Positions 21,301 through 34,262 are shown, counted from the first letter of the stretch. The stretch: 64,000 bases of DNA from Leidyana gryllorum EB-2025a (GCA_048772705.1 JBLWGC010000202.1:248001-312000), one strand, 5' to 3'. Numbers and translations: made by a program. Notes: generated by a model not told the origin, from the sequence alone.

Positions 21301-24300
21301 CTTTGTGCCTCGGATTCTGGGACCGCTTTATCGGCTGCGCGATACGCCCGAAGTGAGCACTCTTGCGGAAGGTGTTATCTGCGGCGACGCGGTGTGGACC
21401 ATATTGCGGAATCGTCCCAAGACTTTGCCATATCCGGCTATGGTGACTATGAGTGCTCCGAGCATTGACCCTGTCATGTCTCGAGATGTCTCCCCTCGAA
21501 TCCCTGAAGTAATGCGGTCTCGAGGGTTACACGAGCAAGAATACTTTGCTCGAGTGTGTCGACAGCGTTTCGAAGCCATTGCTGCTGCAATTGAAATGGC
21601 TGACAAGAAAGCTGTGCCAAGTTCATCTGATCAGGAGCTGAATCGACTCGTGAAACAGGAGTTGAATGCGGAAAATACCCGCCGCAGCAGCAAAACGTTG
21701 ATGGAGAGGTTCTACCCGGAACTCAATCCTCAACATCCGGCGGCCGGATTACTCGTTCCTCCCAATCAGTTACATACGGCGATGACCACCACAGTCACCA
21801 CGGGCACCGGTCCCGCACTGGCCGGACCACAGCCAACACGCCCGCTTCCGGCGCAACAATCCCAATCTAATGTGCCCACCACTGCTATCCACTTGCCACC
21901 CACCGCCGCTGGCACCATGGGGGTACCAATAAGCGGTGGAACCGTGAACGCAGCGCATCTGCACGGGCCCTCCAGGAGCAGTGCAACGACCGCCGGTGCT
22001 GCCCCGACGGCCAGCGGTCAGCTGATAGTGCCAGCTGCGAGCGGCGGTGCCCACGGATTGCCTCCTGCCTCACAGGGCAGCAGCGTAGTTTCAGGCGGGT
22101 TGCCAGCACCAAGCGTCCCGAGCACAGCGCAGCAAAGTGTCGTGGACAACAGCAGCAGCTCCACGTCCACTCCGTATCCGCCGCCTGCGGTTACAGCAGC
22201 TGCGGCTGCAGCCGTGTCGGCCGCTGCCGCGAAGGTCACCAATGCTCTGACACTTGGCAGCTCAGGTGTCGGAACGGCTGCTGGAGGAGGTGGGTCTTCC
22301 TCGAACGGATCGAACGGGAACACCGCCGCGGCAGGCGGTGTCTCCGGGAACGACCGGGGGCCAGTAGCGGCTGCAGAGTGGTTTGAGGGTCGCAAGTCGG
22401 ATGTCCGAAAATTCTTGTTGCATCTGTACAAGGATATGCAGACGAAGAGTGATCCCGGGATGGCGGTGCGATTGGATTTCCGTAATCGTGGGGTGGAGGA
22501 ATGCAAACAGATGGCGCAACCCTTGACTGATTTGGCGACAGACTCGTTGCATATGGCAACGAGTATCTTGGATGTCCCTTTCCAGCTGGACATTACCAAG
22601 CCCGAGGTGCTCGAGTTTGCACAAGCAGCATTGGGGGCTGTACGAGACGAGGTTGAAAAGACGTTACGTACACATCTGCACGAAGGCTTCAAGCAATTGA
22701 TGAGTGTGCGCGAACAGGGACACTCCGTTGTTGCATCGGCCCGTCCTGCTGTGATCTGCGCTTTGTGGCAGACCTTGGTTCACTTACCACCGCACTTGGA
22801 TGTCTTATTCCCGCTCGCATTACGATGGAATCACGTTCGAGCGACTTTGTGTGCGTGGCTTTGGAGCGAGTTACGGAATTCATTGGATCAGTACTGGCGA
22901 ACACTCTGCACAGGAGGCAATACGCAAATGTCAGACGCTGTGATTCCGGGTCTCCGATGGTCTATTCGCTGTCTCCCCTCCGAGCAAGACGCCTCCAACC
23001 TCAACATGATGCCAGACTTGACTGGAGGTCGCCTCCTCCACCTGTTGACGACCCCCAAAACAATGGATCGCATTTGCAGCGCATTGTACCGGTTCCAGTG
23101 TTCGGGAATGGCCACCGCCAACGCCGTCGTGGGACAGACCGACGCGCTGCAAATCTCTCCCGAGCATCTCGACCGCATCTTTGTCACCACCGAGAGCAGT
23201 TTGCGGGACACTTTCAAATCGTTATGGCAACGACTCCCCCAGAATTCGCCGATCGAGGCAGCTCTGCACGACCCAGAGATTGCAGCAGCTGGTTTCCTCA
23301 AGTAAGTTTCGTCGGTCACCGCTGTTACCTCCATCTCAATCTTTCTCTTTCCTGTGCAGGCGGTACGCTCCTCTGATCCTGGGTAGCCTTGACGATCTGG
23401 ATCGGGCGGAAGAGAACGCTGCGGCCAACGCGACCGAAGCGGCCAGCAGTGTGAGTCCGGAGACTGTGGAGCCGCCGAGCAAACGTCGGCGGCGAGATTA
23501 CGGGGTTGCCCCTGAAGAAGTGGAAGAAGGAGTGCACGACCGCGGTGGCGGGCCGGGTAGACGACGACAGATTGATACGGTCCCGGCTGGGTTGGCCTTG
23601 GCCTCTATAAGTGTACAGAATTTGCGAAAGGAGCTGCGCTGTCAAAGATCGAACGTGGGCGCAGCAGCGGGTGCCGGGCGTCGGAGACGCGGGGCCCGTG
23701 GCCAAGCCGAAGACGATCAGGAGGAGCATCAGGATGCCAATGCTATGGCCGACGGTCCCAGTTATCACCCCCAACAACAACATCGAGGAGCCGCCGATCA
23801 GCACTCATCGTCTCATCGTGTGACGCCCCCGCCGGATGGGGCTGGACGAGGCAGCAGTGAGTGGTTGCAGTCGCTGCCGTTGACAATTATTAACCGTCTC
23901 GATCAACCCATGCCTCGAGACGTCCTGGTCGATAAGTTTGAAGAGTCATTTTTCCGCCATCAAGCGGAACAGCCCACATCATCCATTACAACTACGAACA
24001 CAACAACACTTCCGACAACGCTAACACAGAGGGGCGGTGCAGCGCGGTCACAGCCGCGGCGGAAAGACAAGTCGCAGCAGCAAGATGAGACTATGGAGTC
24101 CAAGTTGAATGGTTCATTCCCGAAGGTACCGGAATGGCTCGAGCACGAGCCCATGTGGAAGATGTGGACACCCGCCATACGACGGCCTGAAGGTTTGATG
24201 AATCCAATTCCAACCGGTGAAGATTACGTTGGCGATTTCGGGATCCGACAGAGGCTGAGTTACTTTAGTCCCACACCTAATGAGGAAGGGGATCTGAGCG

Positions 24301-24789
24301 AACGCGACTGGGAGCTGGTTAAGACAGTACTACAGTTACTTCAGTGAGTTCCACACTTCACCACACACTCCATCTCTCTCACTTTCTTTCAGCCAACGGG
24401 GAATCGATACGCTTTATTCATCGACTACACATTCATTATTTCATGTGACTGTTAATGAGCGTCATGGAGGGACGGAGTGGCGAAAAGAGTTGGATGAGTC
24501 TGCTGAAACAGGCTCCAGTCCCATGACTCCGAAACCCCCTCCATCAAGAATGGTCGGGGGACTCAGTTTGCGGAGATATCTTGACGGCTGGTCTGCTGCT
24601 CCGACAGACTGCTTTTCTCCACTACGGCGGAATCCAAACGTACTAAATCGAGCAATTCAGGGAGCAGCAGGACGAAGACTCGTGTTGACATCATCAGCAG
24701 CAGCAGCAACAGAAGTAGTCCCCGCCGACTCCGTCGTGGCTCCACCTCCATCAGCTATTAAAGAATTGAACGACCAAATCTTAATGTGA
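18379..24789 (+). CDS. Large protein of unknown family, nine exons, 1949 aa
   Basis: Exons 18379-18768, 18887-19114, 19164-19411, 19463-19603, 19646-19942, 19993-20542, 20687-23301, 23360-24343 and 24393-24789 splice in perfect phase to 1949 residues, so the gene is intact. The N-terminal half is a mixed alpha-helical region (FVIDSSSLTKPNIARLSTFF; LLSALEWWQVQDVSLIQ). The central part has long Thr/Pro/Ala/Gly/Ser low-complexity stretches, then helices again (LEFAQAALGAVRDEVEKTL). The last third has basic clusters (PPSKRRRRDYG; GRRRRGARG) that look like nuclear-localisation signals, plus Gln/His-rich linkers. The size, disorder and basic clusters suggest a nuclear scaffold, for example a Mediator or CCR4-NOT-type subunit, but no diagnostic motif supports either. 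The 143-nt sixth intron holds a GT/CT-rich microsatellite. Confidence 0.85.
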
Positions 24790-24964
24790 GACAAACACAG
24801 ACAGACAGACAGAGATTCAGATGAGATGAGATTGCGAGACTGACTGACAGAGAGAGTGTGACTCAACAAGTGAAAACCGACCCAACCACTGATTGACGCT
24901 CAGACGACTTGACGTAGTGTAGCCAAAGTGATGGCCACAAAAGAATTACACCTCTCAACCAGCC

Positions 24965-26150
24965 ATGGCCTCCGCTCCCATTCCGGTCTATGTGCTGACA
25001 GGTTTCTTGGGAGCCGGAAAGACCACTCTGCTCCGGAACCTATTGTTGACTCCCGAAGGCCCCCAAAAGAGACTCGCTGTGCTCCGTAATGAGTTCACAG
25101 ATACAGAAGGTGAGTTTCGCTGATACCTTCTGAGAAACTCAAAGCTTTTTGATAGAATTGGAGTTCGAAGTGCCCCTCTTAATCCAAGAAGACGACAGTG
25201 ATGCCTTCGCCTCGTTCTGGGAGCTGCCTAACAGTTGTGTGTGCTGTTCTGCCAAGAGTCAGTTCCTGCAAGCTGTCACACGATTGGTGGACAAGAGTAT
25301 CGAGGAACAAAGACCGTTCCATGCTATACTGGTCGAAGTCTCTGGCCTCGCTGACCCCGTAGCGATCTACGATAACCTCGTGGAGGGTGCCCACGATGTC
25401 AAGGACAAGTTTGCCGTCGCTGGCATCATTACCGTTATGGACGCCAGCCACGGATTATGCAGAGATTTACTCCTCGCGGACAAAGAGGAGTCGTCAGAAA
25501 TGGACTCGACGACTGAGTCGTTGGGTCGATTGGCCATCACTCAACTAACAACAGGAGACGTCATACTGATGAATAAAAGAGACAAACTCGGTGCCGAAGC
25601 AGAGTCTACTTGCGCCAAACTTTTATCCTCGATAACGGCTCTCAATCCGACCGCCCCAATCATTTGGTAAGCTGCGATCCACACTGACTGCTCTTCTGAC
25701 TCGAGTAGGACTTCATACTGCCAAGTGACGCTCGAAGAGCTCCAGGCGAAGATTGCGATTGCTAACGACGCACTAAGTGCAGCAGCGCCAAACTATGTGG
25801 TGACACCCGCTGCGACCACTCAGCCCGCGGGCCATTCCCATTTGGGTATACAATCAGTGACCGTAGTATTGCCCGCAGAAGTCATTTTGGACCCCACGAC
25901 GCTGGAAGAAACCTTGGGCCGCTGGATATGGGATAAACCCTCTCCAGTCCTATACCGTGCCAAGGGACTATTCAGATCAGCAGCAGGCCAATCCTGGCAC
26001 TCCCTACAGATTGTCGGTGACATCATCGAAGTCGCTGTAGCACCTCCAGGTCACCGTCTATCATCCACCGCTCAGTCGCGATTTCTGTTTGTCGGCAAAG
26101 ATCTCTCTGAGTCCTTCCTTCAACAACTCATTTCTCGAGCCGCAGTTTGA
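24965..26150 (+). CDS. ZNG1/CobW-type (COG0523) GTPase metallochaperone
   Basis: COG0523 GTPases load metal into client enzymes; eukaryotic ZNG1 (CBWD) delivers zinc to methionine aminopeptidase 1. Three exons, 24965-25109, 25156-25666 and 25709-26150, give 365 residues. Motifs: Walker [16 protein letters not shown]; a metal-binding CxCC as [27 protein letters not shown] (the Walker-B-like region); MNKRDKL (the NKxD guanine-specificity motif); and a C-terminal CobW_C domain from about residue 260 (YRAKGLFRS). The usual N-terminal METAP1-docking peptide of ZNG1 is not evident: the protein begins only six residues before the G1 strand. The exact client is therefore uncertain. It ends 38 nt from the convergent Nup155 stop. 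Confidence 0.93.
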
Positions 26151-26188
26151 GGGAACATCGGCGAGCGTTGACGACGCTGCCTCGCCGC

Positions 26189-29100
26189 CTATGTCCTTTC
26201 GAGGTCGATCACAAACTTCCAAATCTTGTCGAGTTTGGTGCTCGACATGGCAACGAGCTTGGGTGCGAATTCCTTCAGCACGTCCCGAGCGCTCGTGGTC
26301 GCCTGTCTATACAAGTCGGGATACTTTTGGCTCTCTTCCGCCTCTTTCTTCAGAGCGACAGAGATATTCTGGTGATATTTGGGTCCCAACATGTGTTCCA
26401 ATCCGCGACGGAATGCGTCACAGTCCAGCGACACGTCGTAACTCATCGAAAGATCACTGCCCTCCTCAAAGTCTTCCTCGGGACGCTCAATGCCGTCAAT
26501 GCAACAACACCACATCAACTTGAGGGGAGTCGCCCAATACACCAGAAGTTCCGGAGACTGGAGCTTCGCCCGCAAGCGGCTGTATTCTTTGGCCACGTCA
26601 TTGCTCTCGGGGTCCGCATTCGGCACCAGTTCCTCAGGCAGAGTCCAACCCATGGGGCTGCTCACCTCCTCGTACTCATTCGTGCCGTCCATGGCGTTCC
26701 TGAAGCGGACCAACGAGTCGAATCTGGCCGCTTCAACGATTCCTTTCACCGGGAAGTATACCACTTTCAGCAGCATAAGGCCAAAATCGATAGCCATTTT
26801 TCGTGCGATCACTTCAAATGCGTCTTCCTCGTCGTCGGCAGCGATATCAAACCGTTGAACAATCGAGTGGGAAGCACCACCACTCGCGGTCGAACCTGCT
26901 CGGGGTCGTCTTCGGCGAGTCGAATCCGAATATCTCGCGTCGCTGGAACGTCTCCTTCGTGGAGGTGGGACGACGGTATTCGAAGACACCTCCTTGGGAT
27001 CCGCCAAGAAGGCTTCGTTTTTAGAATGTTTGACTCCCCCGTTGCCGCACTCAGCAGCGGCTGTGGCCGCTGTGTCCTCTAAATGGGCCCGGAAGATGGG
27101 CAGCCACGTCAGGAAGAATCCTCGAGGCATCAGGTAAGTCAAACCAATACGTTCGGAGATTCGAACAAAATCAGAGCTTCCCAAATTAGAGGCCATCCCC
27201 AAGAAGGACGTGCGAAGGAGATCCAATGTGTTCGTCCAGGGGGCTGTGGGCCGGATAGAGACTTCCACGTTGGGCTCTGCGCCGTCGTCATCGTCTCTCA
27301 CGGCTTCGTCGAGGACTGCGTTCAATTGGGATCGGACGATGGGGGGCGGATAATCCTTGAACTCTTGGAGCAGTTGTCTTGAAATCAAGTTTCCGAGCCA
27401 CTCGGCAAACCCGCTGATGGGTTTCGACAGAGTCACCGCCAACTTGGGATGAGGAATGACAATGTCCTCCGTGTCAACTGGCATCCCCGCCGGTTTCTCC
27501 AGAACCTCCACATACTCCGGATTGCGCTCCAGACAGCCGAACCGCTCCATCAGGAACTCCAGTGCCTGACAGAAGGGCTCGTAACACGCGCTTGTCATGT
27601 TGATTATCATTGTGAGGTCGTTCATGAAGTTCTTGAGCCTGAATATGGATGTGGGAAAGAGGAGAAGGGCTGTCACTCACTCGAATTGGAGTGGTTCTCG
27701 TTCTCGCAGCATCGGGCCCACACCGTCGATGTCAGACAACGAACGGGGCTCGTTGTAGCTGACGTCCGACGTGAAGTTGGACAGCAGCAGGCGGAGGATA
27801 TTGGGATGTGGTTCCAACGAAGCATATCGAGAGAGCTCCGCAGCCTCAACGAGCCGTCCGCGCAGAGCTAAGGCCAATTTGGCGAGATACCGATACGTTA
27901 GATATGGCTGAGCACTGATCATAGGCAGTTGTGATATCAGTACGAGGACGGGCTGAAAAGCAAAAGACGTTTGAGGCTCAGCACACTGACAAACAATGGA
28001 GTGACTCACGTCCAGCGAGTCTGGGCCACGACTGAACGCCTGCATCATGCTGAGGATGGCAGGCCATCTGCCAGACTCGTTGTGTCGCGCTTCGTTGCCT
28101 TGCAACGCCCAGTACATCGAACGCTCCGCTTTAGTGTTGACCGGGAAACATGCTGATGGCAATGATGTTTGATGTACCGCTGGTGTAGCTGAGGCGCTGT
28201 GTGTGTGTTGTCCCTTACTCTGCAGGCTGTACGGTTCGCTCCAACCGCTAGTCAGACCGGAGCCAGCTGCAATCGCCATTGTGTGACACTTGTCCAGCAA
28301 CACCACAGCGCTCCACTGAGATGGCCCCAAACGGCTCAGCACACCTCGACTTGGCTGTGGGTATTCCTTGAGGACCTGCACGAATTGAGCATCAGACATT
28401 GGAGAGAACGCGCGACTCACCTTCTCTGTGATCCATTCCAGCATCACACTGACAGTGGCTTTCTGGATGCGCTCTCGGATCAGATCATCAGTCACGTCGT
28501 CGATGATGCTAAATAGATTGCTGCTAAAGACGCTCATGACGTCTTCAGTGGCGTCTCGAGTCAGATTCGTCAGAATTGATCTCAGAACAACTCCGTATCC
28601 GTCCAAAAAGGCGCCTCGGTCCATTGGGTTGCGAGTCATCAACATTTGGAGACATAGTATTGCCACGTCGATCATCTCCGCCTCCAACAAGAGTTGAATA
28701 CACGTCTCGGCGAGCTTCAACTTGTCCCGCAACGCTTCGGAGGGCGCTTTCCGATTATGGTACATACACTCATCCAGTATTTCTCGCACGGTGTCAAACA
28801 CAACCGACTGATCGTCCAGCTTCCGCGCCTCCCCGATGGCCAACATCATGCGACGCCGCAAACCGGCCCGGAACGTACTCTGTGGCATCAACCAACCGCA
28901 CTCGGCCTGCAAACGCTTCGTCATGTCCAAAACAAGTTCCCGTGCAGCCAGAGTGGACTCTGAAGTGTAGGCCTGGACAGTCAATAGTTCCAGAAATGCT
29001 TGCACCAAATCCTTCAGTGGCTCGATGCTCATTTGACCGCGGATTATATTAAATAAACGCGAGTGAGAACAGATGTGGAGCGCTGGACGAGCTGCTCGCG

Positions 29101-32055
29101 TCATCGCCTCCAACCGAATCCAGAAAGAGCCATCAGCCCACTTTTGACTCATCGTCGACAAACAATCATACAGTGCTGTTATCTGCTTCAACAGATGCGC
29201 TACCGCTACCAAAGCCGACAACGTCGTCCGCTGTTCCCAGTACACAAAGGCGTAGGCCGGCTCATGCGCACCCAACTCGAAAATCTGTCCCATCCCATGA
29301 CATGGGAGCAGGGCGGCTTGAGGGACATTCTGTGATATGATACATCGTCCAGACTCCGGGAGTGAGCTCAACACCGTGGGCGAGACAAACTCGGCGCTCT
29401 CAGGCGCTGCAAACAACTTCATCAATGAGGAACAAATCCCATAGATGTGGGCCATATTCTCAAATCCAGGGCCGTAAGCCCCATCTGGAAGTTTCTTCAG
29501 AATGGGAGAGTCCATTGCTCTCCATAAGGTCAATGTCAGCAGATGCGAAATCGCTTCAACGGCAGGAGCCGCACGAATCTTGGGAATCGTACCACTTTCC
29601 ATTACCATGTCGACTTGGAGATCCTCGCGCATCACCTCCGCACCGTCCGGATGGAGTGCGACCCGCTCAACTGGAGGAATGCTTTGCAAACCAAGATTAG
29701 GCGGAGCGTCCAGCAGCCGGGATATGTTGTCCATCAAGTTCACTGTCAAACCCATAGGCACCGGCAAAGAAGCCAAGTTGATCCATTGGATGTGGATGCG
29801 ACGGAATGTGGTATCGAAGAATATCCAGAACGTTTTGCAACAACCCTGACGACGTTCGTGGCTCGATCGATGGACCTTGTCGCTCAAGGATCCGACCTTC
29901 AGAAGAGATTGATCGAACATTACACTGCGGGAACATTCAAGTATTAGTTACTAACGTGTGCACACGCGGAGACACCTACTTGAGAAGGTCACTGCCGTCA
30001 CGAAGCCTTTTGTCTCCATTTACAGCTGCCCAATTGGCGCTCATTGAACAATCGTTCGCGTCTAGAATCATCCGAACGGGCTCACTGCACCACATTGTAT
30101 TGTAGCCATCTGAAAGGGGAGTAGTAGCCAGGGGAGAGAAGTGATCAGACAGCCCGACAGGTAGTTTGGACCACTGAGAGCGGTGCGCAACTCACCTCCG
30201 AGCTCCGCTCTGTTGAGCGAGAAGGGACTTGAAGAGGGGTGAAGTCCAACAGATAAGCCGTAGCTAAAGTTTGATTCATTTTCATATGGCACCAGCGCCG
30301 TGCTGCTCGATGTAGCAGGGACTGAGGAAGGAGGGAAGTGGTTGCCGAATGTCAGACCTTCCTGCGGTTGCGTAGCCGCAAAGAAGATAGGTCCTTCTTT
30401 CCACCCTTTGAGTGTCCGAGGAAGGCTCTGACGGAGGAAGGCATATGGGGATTTGGTGGCATTGGTAGCTGTGCGATCGGGAGAGGGAGGTCCGGCACCC
30501 TCGGGTACGATGAGGGGCTCGGAGACGCGTATGGGTTGGAATGAGAGGAGGCTAAAGGTGTAGAAGCCATGTCTGGCGGCATTGATACTGATTTCGAACT
30601 TTCTCGATTGACTTGTGATGATGGTGAGTACATAGGTATGATCGCTCAGACTTTCCGTGAGGATAGTGTCCATGACTTGGCCCATTCCTCCCGAGGTGAG
30701 TAGGCGCGGATCAAAGTTCTCGCTCTTGAAGAACTCTGCTGCCAAGTGGCCAATGGAGACCGCACTCTCGAATCTGAGGGGAGTGTGGACACCCGGAGGC
30801 ACTTCGGCGCCTCCGGGTTCTCCGGGGACCCAGGTGGTGGAGGCACCGTCGTCCACGCGTCGTTTTCTGCAGGGAGAAGAGTCGGGTTCGCCGGAGGAAG
30901 TGGAGGTGCGCAGTCTTTTGCGAGCTGCAGCTGCAGCCAAATCGTCGGAAGCAGCGGAAGCGACTTCACCGGGGCCAAAGCTATACACTCTGACAACGTC
31001 TTCGTTGTCAATAGTGACAAGAAGCTGACCGGTCCTCACATGAATTTGTTTGATGTGTTTCTTGACGTGCGATACACTCGTTGGGAGCGCCACAGAGCTG
31101 AGTTTACTACTGGCATCAGTAATGGCGGTCTTAATCACAGAGCTCAGCGCTCCTTTCAATGTGGGTTTGGCTGCGAGCGCCTGATTGATCGGCCCCATAT
31201 CGTCGCCGTTGCTGGCGAGCTGTCGGACCAGCGAGATCTTTGGTCGCAGGAAAGCGCCTTCGCGTCGGTAAACCACCTCGTGGAGCCCTAAATGGTCATC
31301 GTCCAGCGAGACAAACACGCGACCTTTGCCATCGGTGGCCAGGTGACGCACAATCGTTCCATTTATCGGGACTGTGTACTCGGGCAAACCAACCAAATAC
31401 AAAGGGACCTCCGCCACATCGTCTCCTTCCTCAACCAAAACAACGGTTTTGGGCGAACTCTTCTGCCCCGGAGGAATCACTGTGCGTTCGCACGTTTGCA
31501 ATCCATAGAATAACAAATGTGTGGTTGTGGCCACCACAATGGCCGCAACAGGATCATTCGGGAGGACCCCCGGGTGTGGACAAATAGTCACGACCCCTAA
31601 AATCATTGTCTTGAAGGATAAAGCCGCATACGGCGGAGGCGTGCGCATTGCCATTTGGCTCAGCTGCACGAAATTGAATAGAAACAGCCTGTTATCCATT
31701 GTGTAGAACACGTGCTGGGGCAAACTAGGACCACACGCAGTCCGGAATCTGCAACAAAACGCTCATTGCTCATTGCTCACAACTCGTTGACGCACCGAGC
31801 ATACTCAACTTCGGTCAACACCTCCGGCAACAAAGGTTTCTCCTTCTCCCAGAACACATACACATCCGGTTGACCCGTAATGCGGTCTTGTCGAGGACAT
31901 GTGCCACATTCATATGCACTGCTCTCCCAATCCGGTAACCAGTTTGTACTGAGCGAATCTCGGTTTGGCGGGAGACGACTTATATTCGCTTGCGCTCGCG
32001 GACCTTTCAGGAAGTCTCGCTTCTCCTCCAGAGCCGACAGGGCCGTGGCGATCAT
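26189..32055 (-). CDS. NUP155: Nucleoporin of the Nup155/Nup170 family
   Basis: Scaffold nucleoporin of the inner ring of the nuclear pore. The first exon (32055-31796) joins across a 47-nt intron to FRTACGPSLPQHVFYTMDNR. This leads into the Nup155 N-terminal beta-propeller signature: MDNRLFLFNF, the repeated propeller strands and LVGLPEYTVPINGT, followed by GRVFVSLDDDHLGLHEVVY. Large alpha-helical exons follow at about 29920-27677 and 27640-26189, as expected for the alpha-solenoid half. At roughly 1800 residues it is longer than the usual 1400; part of the excess is an Ala/Ser/Arg linker in the propeller (RKRLRTSTSSGEPDSS). Introns are about 40-100 nt, and the junctions near 29950-29690 are not fully resolved. 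Its start is 63 bp from the divergent CK2-beta start. Confidence 0.9.
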
Positions 32056-32118
32056 CAGGCCAAGCCGGGGAAGTAAAAATTTCCACTCGAGTTGGAGCGA
32101 AGGCCGAGAGCGTTCCGC
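32056..32118. promoter_or_regulatory. Very short bidirectional promoter (Nup155 / CK2-beta)
   Basis: Only 63 bp separate the two divergent ATG codons. The stretch must hold both 5' leaders unless transcription starts inside the opposite gene. It contains a short A-rich run (AAGTAAAAATTTCC) near its middle. Confidence 0.5.
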
Positions 32119-34117
32119 ATGATGCGATCGCGAGGGCCTCAGGTGAGGCGAAAATCACGTCCAGAGGGCCCGCTGCTGCCCTTCGCATCCTCCGCCTCAA
32201 CTGGATTCGGAGCCACCGCCGGACTACCCCCCCCAGACCTCGCGCCGTCTCCTACACCACCTGCCCTATTCGGACAATCAAAAGTACACCCTGAAGATGT
32301 TGAAAGTAGCTCAAGTGACGAATACGACCGTTGTGGCTGGATTCCATGGTTCTGCTCACTCAGAGGCCACGAAATCCTTGTGGAGGTACGCTACACGGAG
32401 GCGTGTTACATCAAATGTGTGTGTGTGTGTGTGGTGGAGTTGACCTGTCCATGTATACCATGTTGGTGATTCCCAAGGTCTCCTTCCTATGGTTGTTGTG
32501 AATGCGATCGTGCTGTGCGAGTCTCCCCCCGTGCCGCAGCTATGTGAGCAGCAGCGGGCTCGATTTGTGATTGAAGCAAGGGACCAATGCAGAGGCACAT
32601 TCGAAGAACACATTTAGCAACTAGTACCTACGGCCCTATAAGACTTCTCTTGAACTGTGCACTGCCATCGCACTGTACCGCATGAGTTGCACAATGCATC
32701 CAGCAGTTCACATGTCACTGTGCACGATGACATCACGGGGTGGCTTGCACAGTGCATGAAAGTAGGTGCAATTGCCTATGCACTGTGCACAAGCTATCAT
32801 GAAAGCTTTTGCTTCGAGCAAAGTTTGAATGCAAAATGCACATAGCGTATGCACAATGCATAAGCTTTGTATGAACAAGCTACCTTTCGTACTAGCAAAT
32901 TGCACTGACTCTTGTTATCCGATGTGCATATTGCGAGAAATCCTATTGCGCGGATCACCGGATGGCAGTGCACAGAAGAGCTGAGGAGCTTGGTTGGATA
33001 TGTGCACAAGACATGTGCACAAAACTCTCGTGATCAAGACTAATGGAGACCTCTATGCCGAATGTGTATTTGCAATGACCATTTGTGGGGCTGCCCTCCC
33101 TTACTTCGCCCAAACTCGATTTCCTGCGTTCCAAGACTGTCCTGTGCTGGCTGACATTCATTGTTCTGCAGGTAGACAACGAGTTCATCCAGGACGGTTT
33201 CAACTTATATGGGCTGAAAGCTCGGTTTACAAGATATGATAAGGCTCTGCAAATGTTGCTGTCGAAAGCACCTCACCAAGACGGTGAGTATGGTCCGCTG
33301 AAGGCGTATCAGTTACATGAAGGATTAGATTTTCGGCGACCCGATGTCCTCGAGATCTATCAGCAAGCCACTGATTTGTACGGGCTCATACATGCTCGAT
33401 ACATTATAACGCCGAAAGGGCTTCTCAGGATGGTATGTTGAGTGTCTCTATGAGGCGTGCCGATATCTCCCTGATCTAACAGAGACAAAAGTACTTGGAG
33501 GAAGCGTTTGGGCGGTGCCCCAGGGTGCTGTGCGACGGGTGCCCGATGCTTCCAGTTGGGCTCACTGAAGATTTACGCCAGCATCGTGTGCGCGGTTACT
33601 GCCCAAAGTGTCAAGAAACGTATGTACCGCGTTCGTGCGGAGTAAAGTCTGCAACGCGCGGACGACCTTCGTCCTCGGCTTATCGATATGAGTTGGACGT
33701 GGATGATGAGGAGGGCGAAGAGGAAGGTTATTCCAGTGAGGATCTGGAGTCCAGCTCCGAAGGTGATATGCATGTAGCTGATATCGACGGGGCTTTCTTC
33801 GGGCCCTCCTTTCCCCACGCTTTTCTTCTACAATTCACCCAGTTGGTGAGTGCGGTAGCCAAGTGGGAGCTGCTTTCGGCAAATTCATGTGGCAGATCCC
33901 GAAGTACCCTCCAATGTACTATGAACCCAAGATCTATGGTTTCCGAATATTCGGGGTTCGGTCGTTGATTCAAGCGAAACTGGAGCTGGTGCGTTCTATC
34001 TGCCTTTTCCTCCGCTGTAGACGTGATATTTTGCTTCTTAATTGGCAGGGTGAGTATGGCAAAGCCTTTAGGAAGAACAGCCAAAGAGAGACCAGTGCAT
34101 TACCGAACCAGACATAA
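32119..34117 (+). CDS. CKB1: Casein kinase 2 regulatory (beta) subunit
   Basis: Regulatory dimer subunit of protein kinase CK2. Exons 32119-32385, 33172-33432, 33483-33845 and 33896-34117 join in phase 0 throughout, giving 370 residues. Landmarks are GWIPWFCSLRGHEILVEV, DNEFIQDGFNLYGL, LYGLIHARYIITPKGLLRM, the zinc finger GRCPRVLC ... YCPKCQETYVPRS, then DIDGAFFGPSFPHAFL and KIYGFRIFG. Two oddities are seen. An acidic insertion of about 45 residues (DVDDEEGEEEGYSSEDLE) separates the zinc finger from the IDGAFFG motif, where most homologues have a few residues. The N-terminus carries about 70 Pro/Ser-rich residues before the conserved core. The ATG at 32119 is preferred to the upstream TTG. 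The final segment may contain a further optional intron. Confidence 0.93.
32386..33171 (+). other. Long CK2-beta intron with dense TGCAC/GTGCA motifs
   Basis: This 786-nt intron has a clear donor (GAG/GTACG) and acceptor (TTCTGCAG/G) and is some ten times longer than typical introns here. From about 32650 to 33020 it contains more than a dozen TGCAC, GTGCA or TGCACA words, many as GTGCAC palindromes or spaced inverted pairs. A (GT)n run lies at about 32418. No protein-coding frame is convincing inside it. Confidence 0.75.
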
Positions 34118-34262
34118 GACCTGCTCGGTAAACTCCCCCTCATACAAGACAGCTCTCTCAATGAATGAAAGAACTAACGAGTGTAGTGTAGTGTGTTCTG
34201 TCTTCCATAAAAATTTTGGAGCTCTTTTCCAGTACGCTTTGTGGAGCGGTCCAGTAGTCAAG

